Positions 52,052 through 61,206 of a stretch of 64,000 nucleotides of DNA are shown here, piece after piece. The notes under the pieces are model-generated. The model had not been told where the DNA came from. It saw only the letters and a list, made by a program, of their open reading frames with translations, and did no database searches. The stretch spans positions 2,888,501 through 2,952,500 of the forward strand of contig NZ_CP015614.1 in NCBI RefSeq assembly GCF_000635915.2, written 5' to 3'. The stretch's first letter is position 1; each line of letters opens with the position of its first letter. This stretch comes from Brevundimonas naejangsanensis (GTDB lineage Bacteria > Pseudomonadota > Alphaproteobacteria > Caulobacterales > Caulobacteraceae). The translations under genes and the position numbers were made by a program.

Positions 52052-52984
52052 TCAAGCTAGGGCGGCCGCCAGCGCGCGTCGCTCTTCTTCCGTCAAAATC
52101 CGCTTCAAAAGCTGCGGGAGGCGGTCCTTGAATTCCGGGCTCTCCATGCAGCTGTTCAGGTCGTCGCGATAGGTGCGCTCGCCGCTGCGCAATGCCGCCA
52201 GCGAAGACAGCCGACCGCCAGGATCCGGGTGGCGGCCGAACATCACCTTATAGATGGCCTCGACGAACTCTTCGTTGGCCTCTTCTCTGTTTCCGCCGCT
52301 GGCCTGGGGAACGCCGGAGGCGTCGATCCCCGCATCAGCTAGGCTTTGGCTGACAGCCTGTTCGATCCGCTCGATGCGCAGCCACATAGGAGCCGCGTCG
52401 CGGACAACCTGACGGATGAAGCGTGCGTTCCAGTTGAAGACCCCTTCGTCCCGCAACAGCACGTCTTCAAAGCCGTCGACAGCATTCAACGCCTCATGCA
52501 GGATCGCCTGGTCGTCGATCACATCGCCCCAAACGGCTTCTGCGGAGAGCACGTCTAGCGGCGGCGCCATGAACTTTTCGAACCAGAGATCGACCAGCTC
52601 GCGCGCCTTGTCGTGCCCGAGGTTGATCGCGAAAACGCCGGCGTTGATGTCCCACCATCGCGGCGGCGTCAGGCCGCTGGGGGCGGCGATGAGAGCGTAC
52701 TGGCTCCGTTCAGCCAGGTAAGCGCCGATGTCGAACGACAGGTCGGCGATATAGGCGTCGGCATCAACATAGACGACCCAGCCGTCATATCCCGCCTGCG
52801 TGTAGGATTTGAGGATGGGAATCCTGTTCAAAGAGGCATGCCAAGGCTTGGCGCCTCGCTTGATCCCGTAGAAGCACTCGTAAGCGTGTCCAAACTTCTC
52901 GCAGTATGCTTTCAGCGAGAGCGAGGACCTGTCGATAAGAGGGCGATACTTCGAGACGTCGGACGTTTGAATGAAGGTGATCAT
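52052..52984 (-). CDS. GT-A glycosyltransferase with C-terminal DUF4214-like module
   Basis: 310 residues. The N-terminal ~200 residues have a GT34-like fold: SLKAYCEKFGHAYECF, WHASLNRIPIL, a DxD motif in WVVYVDADAYIAD, and WWDINAGVFAINLG with WGDVIDDQAIL downstream, like small galactosyl- or mannosyltransferases. The last ~65 residues carry AIYKVMFGRHPDPGG and CMESPEFKDRLPQLLKR, a DUF4214-like pair of helices. Catalytic and auxiliary parts are joined by a variable linker. It is likely to act on an exported glycan. The ATG is 95 bases from the next minus-strand gene and no strong ribosome-binding site is visible. Confidence 0.75.
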   Translation of the reverse strand: MITFIQTSDVSKYRPLIDRSSLSLKAYCEKFGHAYECFYGIKRGAKPWHASLNRIPILKSYTQAGYDGWVVYVDADAYIADLSFDIGAYLAERSQYALIAAPSGLTPPRWWDINAGVFAINLGHDKARELVDLWFEKFMAPPLDVLSAEAVWGDVIDDQAILHEALNAVDGFEDVLLRDEGVFNWNARFIRQVVRDAAPMWLRIERIEQAVSQSLADAGIDASGVPQASGGNREEANEEFVEAIYKVMFGRHPDPGGRLSSLAALRSGERTYRDDLNSCMESPEFKDRLPQLLKRILTEEERRALAAALA

Positions 52985-53079
52985 GAGGATATTTGTGGAT
53001 CTTTGTGGATCGGTCGCTCATCACAACGCCGTCACCATCTCGGTGAACAGTATGGTGGTTTTGCGGGGGGCTGGACGCG

Positions 53080-53745
53080 TTAAAGCAGGCCGGTGGTGTC
53101 GAAGCGGAAATCCGGATGGTAGGGACCTGGCAGCTGGCCGCCCCATCGCGAGCCGAATTCCTCGCTCCACACCAGATCGTCGATATAGCTGGATATCCGC
53201 TTTTCGTCTTCGGCGATTTCGCCGTCAGGATAGGGCGCGGCTGCGTCGGGCCAGCGCCCGAGCAGGGTCAGGTAGGCCATATCCCGAAACGATTGGACGC
53301 CATGGCGTCGATAGTGATTGAGCGCGAACGGCAGCAGCGTCTCTGAGTTGGGGCAGCAGCGCGGCGCACGGACCTCGCTCAGCAATTCTTCAACGCTCAG
53401 CGACCGGCTGACCGTGGACAGCGGCGGCATGTCGCCAGCGCCGAAGGTCATCGTTTTCAGAATGCGGCCAGAGACGGCGCAGGCGATCTCGATACGCTCG
53501 CCCAGGGCGATGGCCAGGCGCAGACCATGGAGCTCAAACCCGCACCAGCCGCTGCGCAGCCCTTCGGCGGCCGCAACCTCGGAAAAGCCGCCCGCCATGG
53601 CAAAGCTAATCGGCGTGTCGTCGGCTGAAAGGCGAAGCAGGCACGGTCCGCCGGATTGCGGCGCGGCGTAACCGAAGATGCGACCGCCCTCGACCACGAT
53701 GTCGTATGCGGTCACCGGGGCGTGGGAATATTGGGAGCTGCTCAT
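53080..53745 (-). CDS. Non-catalytic beta-sandwich plus DUF4214-like protein
   Basis: 221 residues from the ATG at 53745, which overlaps the upstream glycosyltransferase stop as TGATG. Residues ~10-100 (VEGGRIFGYAAP, PISFAMAGGFSE, GLRSGWCGFEL) resemble the Gly-Trp/Tyr-Ala beta-sandwich segment also seen in the GT2 protein at 56880. Residues ~150-205 show FRDMAYLTLLGRWPDAA and YIDDLVWSEEFGSRWGG, a DUF4214-like helical pair. No catalytic motif is present. It may be an accessory protein that helps glycosyltransferases recognise or anchor to a common glycan. Function unknown; the modules are inferred by pattern only. Confidence 0.62.
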   Translation of the reverse strand: MSSSQYSHAPVTAYDIVVEGGRIFGYAAPQSGGPCLLRLSADDTPISFAMAGGFSEVAAAEGLRSGWCGFELHGLRLAIALGERIEIACAVSGRILKTMTFGAGDMPPLSTVSRSLSVEELLSEVRAPRCCPNSETLLPFALNHYRRHGVQSFRDMAYLTLLGRWPDAAAPYPDGEIAEDEKRISSYIDDLVWSEEFGSRWGGQLPGPYHPDFRFDTTGLL

Positions 53746-54866
53746 CACTGTTCCTTCACCCAGCGCGCGATTTCTGCATAGCAACGGTCCCATCCGTGCG
53801 GTGCGGCCCGTTCCAGAAGATCCGACACCGATTGTCCGGCGGAGCGCGTCTGCGCAGCGCGAAGTTCGGCCGTGCGCAGGGCTTGAGCGAACTCGAACGG
53901 TTCAGTCGGGTCGAAGAAGACGCATTGTTCCGGAAATACTTCGGGCATGCTCGAACTGTTGGAGCAAACGGTGACCTTGCCCATGGCGCCGGCTTCCAGA
54001 ACCGGCAGGCCGAAGCCTTCGAAGAAGGACGGGTAGATGCAGAAGGCGCTGTTCAACATCAGCGCGGTGCGCTCTTCGTTGGAGATGAAGCCGGTGAACA
54101 GGATGCGGTCGGCGGCGACGCCGGCGCCCTGCAGCCGGCTCATGAGGCGGCTTTTCTCATCCAGCCAGCCGTCACGACCGACGAAGACGACTTTGAAGCG
54201 TGAGGCGAAGCCCGGATCCGTCATCAGGTAGTCGAAGATCAGGCTGCCGTTCTTGCGCGGCTCGAGAGTGCCGATGACGACGACATAGGGCTCAACCGAC
54301 AGTTCGGGGCGCAACTGCAGGGCGCCGGCGCTCAGCTCGTTCGGTTCGAACTCGCAACCCAGCCGGATGACCGACATTTCAGAGGCTGGTTTGCCGAAAT
54401 AGGCTTCAACATCGGTCAGGGTGGCGCGCGACACGCAGAACAGGTGGTCGGACGTCTCCACATCCGCACGGATGCGGTTGGCGAAGTGGAAGATGTTGTC
54501 GGCGTTGTGGAACTGCGGCGTCACGATCGGGCTGAGGTCGTGAATGATGGCCGCTTCCTTCCCGAAATAGCGTCGGACCGGTTTGATGTTCGGGAAAATC
54601 GCGACCATCTCGGCCGCGTCGGCCTGGGCGATCGGAGGCACGTCCCAGACGAGTTGAGACAGGGCGTCCAGTCCACCGGCGCCGGAACGCTGGCGTAGAA
54701 ATTTCACCACCAGTTCGCGGGGCAGCGGGACGGTTTCATGGGTGAAGACCCAGTCGATGCTCTGATCGTCCAGCGCATGACGAACCAAGGCGGCCACGAC
54801 GTTGGGAATGCCGGTCCAGTGCTCCTCGAACAGGGCGCCGACATCGAGGACTGCCTTACGCGTCAT
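53745..54866 (-). CDS. GT4-family glycosyltransferase
   Basis: 373 residues. A GT-B glycosyltransferase of the GT4 mannosyltransferase type: an N-terminal VLDVGALFEEHWTGIPNVV loop, IIHDLSPIVTPQFHN, LFCVSRATLTDVEAYFG, VVIGTLEPRKNGSLI, LFTGFISNEERTALM and the EX7E-like YPSFFEGFGLPVLEAGAMG, followed by CSNSSSMPEV. Such enzymes add mannose or rhamnose units to growing glycans. Its start overlaps the end of the upstream TPR-glycosyltransferase by 11 bases and its stop overlaps the beta-sandwich gene, so three genes form a coupled operon. Confidence 0.88.
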   Translation of the reverse strand: MTRKAVLDVGALFEEHWTGIPNVVAALVRHALDDQSIDWVFTHETVPLPRELVVKFLRQRSGAGGLDALSQLVWDVPPIAQADAAEMVAIFPNIKPVRRYFGKEAAIIHDLSPIVTPQFHNADNIFHFANRIRADVETSDHLFCVSRATLTDVEAYFGKPASEMSVIRLGCEFEPNELSAGALQLRPELSVEPYVVVIGTLEPRKNGSLIFDYLMTDPGFASRFKVVFVGRDGWLDEKSRLMSRLQGAGVAADRILFTGFISNEERTALMLNSAFCIYPSFFEGFGLPVLEAGAMGKVTVCSNSSSMPEVFPEQCVFFDPTEPFEFAQALRTAELRAAQTRSAGQSVSDLLERAAPHGWDRCYAEIARWVKEQ

Positions 54867-56664
54867 GTTGGGACTCCCCGGCCTTCAACTGTTCAACCGT
54901 GTTCCAGAACCGTTCCGCGAAGGGTGCGAGGCCGAACTGGCTGCGGACCTCTTCGAAGGCGGCCGAAGATCTGTGGGCGTAGTCGGCCTCCTCCAGCGTC
55001 ACGGCGCGCTCCAGAGAGGCGCGGACGTCTTCGGCGGAGACATAGTTGGTGTCCGTTCCGAACATGCGGTAGCGGGCGGTCAGGCGGATATCCAAGGGGC
55101 GACGTTCGGACGGGATGACGATGGCGTCGTTTTCGGAAATATAGTCGCTCATGGCGGTGTGATTGACCGTCACCGGCACCACGCCTCGGCCCATGGCCTC
55201 GATCAGCGGCAGGTTCTGTCCTTCGGCATAGGAGGTGCAGACGTAATAGGTCGCCGCATCATACAGCCGGTTCAGTTCGTTGCGCGTCAGCACGGAGTCG
55301 GTCAGCCAGATGCGGTCGCTCACCATCGGCGGGATCAGGCGCCCGGCGTCGGAAATCTGCTCTTCCATCAGGATGCGGTTGGCCAGGCGCTTGGCCCGGT
55401 GAGGCGTCGTCATCTTCAGCAGCAGCAGCGCGTTCGGACGGTGCTCCAGGAACCGCATGAACCCGGTCAGCATGGGCTCGATCTGCTTGCGATAGTCGTG
55501 AACGTTGAAGACGCTCAGGAAAATCTCGGGCCGTTCTTCCCCGTCCAGCGAGGACAGGATGGCGGGCAGGGAGGCGGCCTTGGCCCGCGCGGCGTTGTCC
55601 AGCATCGGCTGAAGACGCGGCAGGATGCTCAGCGGCTCCCAGTTGACGCCCGCCAGGTCGCGGCCGATGCGCTCCAGTTCACGCAGGTCCGGACGTTGTG
55701 AGCGCGGTCGTCGGCTCAGGTTCGACAGCACCGGCGAGGGTACGCGCGTGGCGGGTTTGGTGATCTGGGCGGCGACAGCGTCGGTCGCGTGCTGCGACGT
55801 GACCCACAGTTCGTCTGCGACATCCAGCATCTGGGCCTGGTCAGCAAAGGCGTGGTGACTGAAGGCCTCGGTCGGCAGGCGCAGTCGGTCGAACTCCCAG
55901 GCGAAGCAGTTGATGTTGTAGGCGCCTTTCAGCACCCGCATCCGCTCCGGCGGATAGAAGCCCAGGTGAATGTTGATCTCGGCGCCCGAGCGCTCACGGA
56001 TGTCCGAGATGTATTCGGGCTTGTCGATCACCGTGTAATCGACCTCCATCTCCTCGAAGGCCTGGATGAAGCCGCGCATGGCGAAGGAGTAGGAATAGTC
56101 GGCGGCGCCCAGGCCGGCCGCAGCCGCTTCCTTGTCGCCCTCTTGGACCTGGCCGCCGGGCACGGACAGGAAGACGCGCAGAGGCGCCTTGGGAGCCTTG
56201 GGATTGACGCCCCGGAAAACGAGGGTGTTGTCGATCCGTCGAAGCAGCTTGAGTTCCAGCGCGATCTGGTCCGCAGCCGGATGACCCAAGGCGACGGCGG
56301 TCTCGAATTCGCGGGCTGCAGTGTCGAAGTCGCCGCGAATTTTGGCCAGGTGGCCCAATTGCAGAGCCGCTTCGCCCTCGTCGCCCCCCAGTTCTCTCGC
56401 CTTGAGGTAAGCCTCGGCGGCGCGGCTGTGGAAGCCCGCTTCCTTCAGGGCGTGACCCTTTTGAATCCAGGCGCCGGGCTTGGTCGGCTCCATGCCGGAG
56501 ATCTGGCGGCGATAGGCCAGATCCAGCGCCCAATCTCTCTGGGTGCGCGCCTTCTCCGCCTGACGTTTCAACTCCTGTGTCGACTGGCGACGGCCCATCA
56601 GCGGCGCGCCTAGTTCGGTGATGCTCCGAACAACGCCCTGAGGCGTCGGCATTTTGTCACTCAT
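54856..56664 (-). CDS. TPR-GT4 glycosyltransferase
   Basis: 602 residues from the ATG at 56664, which has GGAG about 7 bases upstream; an upstream in-frame ATG at 56718 lacks one. The N-terminal ~140 residues have helical TPR-like pairs (AWIQKGHALKEAGFHSRAAEAYL, ALQLGHLAKIRGDFDTAAREFE). The rest is a GT-B/GT4 domain: AEINIHLGFYPP, NINCFAWEFDRLRLP, ELWVTSQHATDAV, FLSVFNVHDYRKQIEP, LLLKMTTPH and YYVCTSYAEGQNLPLIEAMGRG with the donor-site Glu. The TPR may bind partner proteins in the glycan machinery. It is first in a minus-strand operon with two further genes. Confidence 0.82.
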   Translation of the reverse strand: MSDKMPTPQGVVRSITELGAPLMGRRQSTQELKRQAEKARTQRDWALDLAYRRQISGMEPTKPGAWIQKGHALKEAGFHSRAAEAYLKARELGGDEGEAALQLGHLAKIRGDFDTAAREFETAVALGHPAADQIALELKLLRRIDNTLVFRGVNPKAPKAPLRVFLSVPGGQVQEGDKEAAAAGLGAADYSYSFAMRGFIQAFEEMEVDYTVIDKPEYISDIRERSGAEINIHLGFYPPERMRVLKGAYNINCFAWEFDRLRLPTEAFSHHAFADQAQMLDVADELWVTSQHATDAVAAQITKPATRVPSPVLSNLSRRPRSQRPDLRELERIGRDLAGVNWEPLSILPRLQPMLDNAARAKAASLPAILSSLDGEERPEIFLSVFNVHDYRKQIEPMLTGFMRFLEHRPNALLLLKMTTPHRAKRLANRILMEEQISDAGRLIPPMVSDRIWLTDSVLTRNELNRLYDAATYYVCTSYAEGQNLPLIEAMGRGVVPVTVNHTAMSDYISENDAIVIPSERRPLDIRLTARYRMFGTDTNYVSAEDVRASLERAVTLEEADYAHRSSAAFEEVRSQFGLAPFAERFWNTVEQLKAGESQHDA

Positions 56665-56879
56665 GAAGGGCTCCGAGGCGTCTAATGCAGTCAACCGACA
56701 TCGCGTGCGGCAGACCAAGTCCTGTTCCCGTCGTCAAGATATTTCCTACAAAATATATCGTCGATCTTTCTAGCGTTATCTTGGTAGCGGCGGTCCCGCG
56801 CTGAGCGTGTCCTAAATGCGTCTGGATCGACGAAGCGATTGGAGCAGTCTAGAGACGGACCTGTGTGTACGGGGATTGC

Positions 56880-59405
56880 ATGGTGGCAGGGTTGGAAACG
56901 GTCGAGGCTGTCTGGAACGAGGAAGACGTTCGAAACCTGTATCGGCTCGCATTGCGTCGTGAAGCCGAGGCGGAAGCTATTGTGCAGGAAATGACGGCAT
57001 GGCCGTCGGACAGACTGGTACGCACGTTTTTCACCTCGCCCGAGTTCCTTGAACGTCTGGAGCCGGACTTCCAGAAGGGCGAGCGCCCCTGGCGTGAGGA
57101 GGAAACTAGTCCCAGCGAGCTTCTGCGGGCTTGGGCCGCGGGGCGTCTGCCGCTGTCGGAAGGGGGGCGGCTCGCCATCGTGCAGGCGAGGTCGTGGACG
57201 CGCGTTTACTGGCTCTTGTTCAGCGATCCTCAGTTCAGTCAGGTCGTCGGTCCAGAGTTGATCGGCGGCGCCGAGGTCGTGGCGTGGCTGGAAAAATTCG
57301 CCAAAGCCGATGGCCGGATTGAGCAGGTCGACGGGCACGTGATCCGTGGCTGGGCGGTGCGCTTAGATGACATCGCCCAGTCGGCGATCGTGGAAGCCTG
57401 GTCCGGCGGCGCCTTGTGTTCCGCGACGACAACCAACTTGTTCCGGCGCGACATCCAAGATCGTTTCGGCGGCGACGGGCGCTTTGGTTTTGAACTCAGC
57501 CTACCTGCTGAAATGGCGCGCCGAAATGGCGGCGAGGTCGAGGTCGAAGTCCTGGGCGTCCCGATTGCGCGCGTTCGGTTGCAGCCTGAAGAGCAGGTGC
57601 TGGACGATATCGCGGCGGCGGCGCGAGAACTTGGCGAGGTGCGCGCCTTGCTTGAGCGGCTGGAGGCGCGTCTGCCTGCGGCCGAAAGCGGTCTTGCCCA
57701 GCCTCTGTCCGACTATGGCGCCTACGCTGCGGCTTGGCGCGATAGCGGCCTGGACGCGGCATCGTCGTCACGGAGAGGTTTGGTCGTGGTGGACGCGGTC
57801 GGCGCCCCTCCGCGCGCACTGGATGACACGGTTCGCAGCCTGCTGGCGCAGACGGCGCCGTTGGAGAGGCTGTCCGTCGCTCTCGTCATCGACAGCAGCC
57901 AGGCCGCCTTGGCGGAAGACCTGCGTAATCGGTGCAGTTGGCAGGGACTTGGTGGCGTTTCCATCCATCTGGCCGAGCCGTCGGCGCCGGCCCAGCGTCT
58001 CATGGCTGCGGTCGAACAGGTAGGCGCACGAGGCGAGTTCTGTCTCTTTGTGCGCGCCGGCGATGACCTCGCCCCCGGCGCGGTGCGCCGGATCGCTGCG
58101 CGCATGGACCGAAGCGCCCAGGTGCAGGCTGTCTATTTTGATGAAGATTGCTTTGCGGACGGGCAGCAGGAAATGGACGCCGTTCTGCGCCGCCGCAAGG
58201 ATCCGGTGTTGAAGCCGGGCTTTGACCGGGACCTGCTGCTTCAGACACCCTATGTCGGTCAACGAGCGGCCTTCAACACTGAAGCTCTCCGCCGATTCAG
58301 CTTGGAAGAGGCGGCCGGCGATCATTTTGCTGCTGACCTGATGCTGCGTATCGACGCCGAGGGCGGCGTGATTGATCACGTGGGTCGGGTTCTGTTGAGC
58401 CGGTGGCCTGAAGATTCCGGATCCATTTCTTGGCGCCAGGCGGTCGAGTCTCATTTCCGCGCCGAGGGGGCCGTGGCGTCAGATCATGAAGACGAGCTTG
58501 GCGCTCGCGTTCCAGGGGCTGTGCGCGTGCGTCGTCGTGCCGATGCGGCGAAGGCCTGCATCATTATTGCGACCCGGGACGCCGTCGACCTGCTGCGGCC
58601 TTGCGTGGAGAGCATCTTCGCGATGCGGCCCGCCAATGCGACGCCTTACGAGCTGTTGATCATCGATCATGAAAGCCAGGAGCCTGAGACGCTGGCCTAT
58701 CTTGCGCAGCTGGAGGCCGCTGGCGATGCGCGTATCATGCCGTATCAGGGCGAATTCAACTGGGCGCTGATGAACAATCTTGCTGCGGCCCAGACAGACG
58801 CTGACGTCCTGATCTTCCTCAACAACGACACGGTGGTTCGCACCCGCGACTGGTTGGACGAGCTGGTCAGCCAGGCGCAGCGTCCGAACGTCGGCCTTGT
58901 CGGTTGCCGTCTGCTTTACGCAGACGGGACGATCCAGCATGCCGGCTTCGTCGCGCGAGAAGAGGTGTATTCGTTTCTGACCCATGAGGGCGTGGGCGAC
59001 ATGGGTTCGTCGCCGGGTTATCTGGGCCGACATGCCTTGGTGCATGGTTGCGTCGCAGTAACCGGCGCCTGTATCGCCATCCGCGCCGAAACGTTCCGGG
59101 AACTGGGCGGCTTCGACTCGGCCGCATTCCCGATCGAAGGGAACGACGTAGACTTGTGCATGCGGGCTCAGGCGCAGGGATTGAAGGTGATCTACGACCC
59201 CTTTGCGACCCTCTATCACTTGGAATCAAAGTCTCGCGGCTTCAACACCGACCCTGTGCGCCAGGCCAGGGCTGAGGCGGCGTCGCGGTTGCTGTGGCGC
59301 CGCTGGGGCCCGCAATTCAGCCGGGACCCGGGCTTCAATCCGCATTTCGATCGCTTGTCGCGACCCTTCTCTCGGCTGCGGCCGCCGCCGTCCTACGCAG
59401 GTTGA
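56880..59405 (+). CDS. Large multidomain GT2 glycosyltransferase with DUF4214-like and beta-sandwich modules
   Basis: 841 residues from the ATG at 56880 (GGGGA 5 bases upstream; a GTG at 56865 is the alternative). Domain order: a DUF4214-like pair (NLYRLALRREAEAE, FFTSPEFLERL; and again LLRAWAAGRLPLSEGG, LLFSDPQFSQV), a beta-sandwich (GHVIRGWAVRLDDIA, FRRDIQDRFGGDGRFGFELSLP), a short coiled linker, a first GT2-like domain with a DED site (VYFDEDCF) that looks degenerate, and a second GT2 domain with CIIIATRDAVDLL, LIIDHESQEPET, FLNNDTVVRTRDWL and HGCVAVTGACIAIRAE. The pattern is that of rhamnosyl/O-antigen transferases. The stop overlaps rfbD (TGATG), linking it to dTDP-rhamnose supply. Confidence 0.82.
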   Translation: MVAGLETVEAVWNEEDVRNLYRLALRREAEAEAIVQEMTAWPSDRLVRTFFTSPEFLERLEPDFQKGERPWREEETSPSELLRAWAAGRLPLSEGGRLAIVQARSWTRVYWLLFSDPQFSQVVGPELIGGAEVVAWLEKFAKADGRIEQVDGHVIRGWAVRLDDIAQSAIVEAWSGGALCSATTTNLFRRDIQDRFGGDGRFGFELSLPAEMARRNGGEVEVEVLGVPIARVRLQPEEQVLDDIAAAARELGEVRALLERLEARLPAAESGLAQPLSDYGAYAAAWRDSGLDAASSSRRGLVVVDAVGAPPRALDDTVRSLLAQTAPLERLSVALVIDSSQAALAEDLRNRCSWQGLGGVSIHLAEPSAPAQRLMAAVEQVGARGEFCLFVRAGDDLAPGAVRRIAARMDRSAQVQAVYFDEDCFADGQQEMDAVLRRRKDPVLKPGFDRDLLLQTPYVGQRAAFNTEALRRFSLEEAAGDHFAADLMLRIDAEGGVIDHVGRVLLSRWPEDSGSISWRQAVESHFRAEGAVASDHEDELGARVPGAVRVRRRADAAKACIIIATRDAVDLLRPCVESIFAMRPANATPYELLIIDHESQEPETLAYLAQLEAAGDARIMPYQGEFNWALMNNLAAAQTDADVLIFLNNDTVVRTRDWLDELVSQAQRPNVGLVGCRLLYADGTIQHAGFVAREEVYSFLTHEGVGDMGSSPGYLGRHALVHGCVAVTGACIAIRAETFRELGGFDSAAFPIEGNDVDLCMRAQAQGLKVIYDPFATLYHLESKSRGFNTDPVRQARAEAASRLLWRRWGPQFSRDPGFNPHFDRLSRPFSRLRPPPSYAG

Positions 59406-60289
59406 TGAGCGGGGGGGTCCTGATACTGGGGGCGGGCGGCCAGGTGGGGCGCGCGACCGCAGCCGTTTTGCGCCGCCAGGGCCGCGCTGTGACCGGCCTG
59501 ACACGAGGCGACCTGGACATCACCGACGAGTCCGCCTTGGACGAGGTCTTCCGCCGTGTTCGTCCCGCGACGGTGATTAACGCCGCAGCCTTCACGGCCG
59601 TCGATCGGGCGGAAGCACAACCTTGGCGGGCTGAAGCCGTCAATGGCCTGGCGCCGGGATTGATCGGCGCCTCGGCGCGTCGTCATGGCGCTGCCTTGAT
59701 CCATCTGTCGACGGATTATGTTTTCGACGGAGAGAAGGGCGCGCCCTATGTCGAAGCCGATACGGCGGCGCCGGTGTCGGTATACGGTCGCAGCAAGCTT
59801 GCGGGGGAGGCGGCCGTGCTTCGCTCCGGCGCGGCGGGAGTGATCCTGCGCACGTCCTGGCTGTTGTCTGCAGGGGGGTTCGTCGGGGCTATTCTGTCGC
59901 GCGCGCGCTCTGGCGAGGTGTTGCGGGTCGTCGGCGACCAGAAGGGCCGTCCGACTTTGGTCGACGACCTGGCTCAGGCGCTCGCCGCCCTGGCGCACGA
60001 GACCCTGCCGCAGGCCGCTGAGGTCTATCACTACGCGGGCGCGACCGATGCGACATGGTTCGAGCTGGCCGACGCCCTCGTCGACGAATGGAGCGGCCGC
60101 ACCGGCGCCGCCCGGCCTGTGATGACCGGCGTCACCGCCGCGAGTTGGAACGCCCCGGCGCGCCGCCCCTCTGATTCCCGGCTCGACAGCGGGCGCATCG
60201 CGGCTGATTTCGGCTTGCTGGGCCGGGATTGGCGCGAGGGCGTTCCCGAACTGGTTGAAGCCTGGTTGAACAAGGAGCCGGACCAATGA
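59405..60289 (+). CDS. rfbD: dTDP-4-dehydrorhamnose reductase
   Basis: 294 residues from the ATG at 59405; longer in-frame starts lie inside the upstream gene and lack the Rossmann start. An extended [17 protein letters not shown], the DLDIT and [13 protein letters not shown] motifs typical of Rml[12 protein letters not shown], the catalytic [21 protein letters not shown], and [15 protein letters not shown]. It makes dTDP-L-rhamnose in the last step of the pathway. The ATG overlaps the GT2 gene stop and its own end overlaps rfbA, so the three are co-translated. The genes for the middle steps (rfbB, rfbC) are not in the window. Confidence 0.93.
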   Translation: MSGGVLILGAGGQVGRATAAVLRRQGRAVTGLTRGDLDITDESALDEVFRRVRPATVINAAAFTAVDRAEAQPWRAEAVNGLAPGLIGASARRHGAALIHLSTDYVFDGEKGAPYVEADTAAPVSVYGRSKLAGEAAVLRSGAAGVILRTSWLLSAGGFVGAILSRARSGEVLRVVGDQKGRPTLVDDLAQALAALAHETLPQAAEVYHYAGATDATWFELADALVDEWSGRTGAARPVMTGVTAASWNAPARRPSDSRLDSGRIAADFGLLGRDWREGVPELVEAWLNKEPDQ

Positions 60290-61170
60290 AGGGCATCATC
60301 CTGGCCGGCGGCGCGGGCTCGCGCCTGCATCCCATGACCACGGCGGTCTCAAAGCAGTTGATGCCGGTCTATGACAAGCCGCTGATCTACTATCCGCTGA
60401 CGACCCTGATGCTGGCGGGGATCCGCGAGATCCTGATCATCACCACCCCGCGCGACCAGCCCGCCTTCCAGAGCCTGCTGGGCGACGGCGGGCGCTGGGG
60501 GCTCGATCTGACCTTCGCGGTGCAGGATCAGCCGCGCGGCTTGGCCGACGCCTATCGCATCGGGGCCGACTTCGTGGACGGCGGCCCCTCGGCCCTGATC
60601 CTGGGCGACAACCTGTTTTACGGCCATGAGGCCGGCCGCGTCTTCGCCCGCGCCGCCGACACGCTGGACGCCCGGCGCGGCGCCGTGGTCTTCGCCTATC
60701 GCGTGTCCGACCCGCGCCGCTACGGCGTGGTCGAGCTGGACGGGCAGGGCCGCCCCCTGTCCATCGAGGAGAAGCCGGACGACCCCCGCTCCCCCTGGGC
60801 GGTGACGGGTCTTTATATCTATGACGGCCAGGCCCCCGAGCTCGCCGCCCGCCTCCAGCCCTCCGCGCGCGGCGAGCTGGAGATCACCGACCTGAACCGC
60901 GCCTATCTGGAGCAGGGCCGCCTGGGGGTCGAGCGTCTGGGCCGCGGCTTCGCCTGGCTGGACACCGGCACCCCCGACAGCCTGCTGGACGCCGCCGCCT
61001 TCGTGCGCACCCTGGAGCAGCGCCAGGGCTTCAAGATCGCCTGCCCCGAAGAGGTCGCCTGGCGCATGGGTTGGATCGACGCCGCCCAGCTGGCCCGCCT
61101 GGCCGAAGGCTTCGGCGGCGCCGATTACGGGGCCTATCTGCGGGGGGTCGCGAACGATGAGGCGCGCTGA
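60286..61170 (+). CDS. rfbA: Glucose-1-phosphate thymidylyltransferase
   Basis: 294 residues. The nucleotidyltransferase motif [16 protein letters not shown] opens the protein, followed by [96 protein letters not shown] and [17 protein letters not shown]. It makes dTDP-glucose, the first step to dTDP-rhamnose. It overlaps rfbD by ATGA. The DNA here is more GC-rich at third positions than in the genes before it, suggesting that this gene has a different history from the glycosyltransferases. Confidence 0.96.
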   Translation: MKGIILAGGAGSRLHPMTTAVSKQLMPVYDKPLIYYPLTTLMLAGIREILIITTPRDQPAFQSLLGDGGRWGLDLTFAVQDQPRGLADAYRIGADFVDGGPSALILGDNLFYGHEAGRVFARAADTLDARRGAVVFAYRVSDPRRYGVVELDGQGRPLSIEEKPDDPRSPWAVTGLYIYDGQAPELAARLQPSARGELEITDLNRAYLEQGRLGVERLGRGFAWLDTGTPDSLLDAAAFVRTLEQRQGFKIACPEEVAWRMGWIDAAQLARLAEGFGGADYGAYLRGVANDEAR

Positions 61171-61206
61171 GGCGTGGCGGTCGGGTTGCAGCGCAGGCTG
61201 GCTGCC

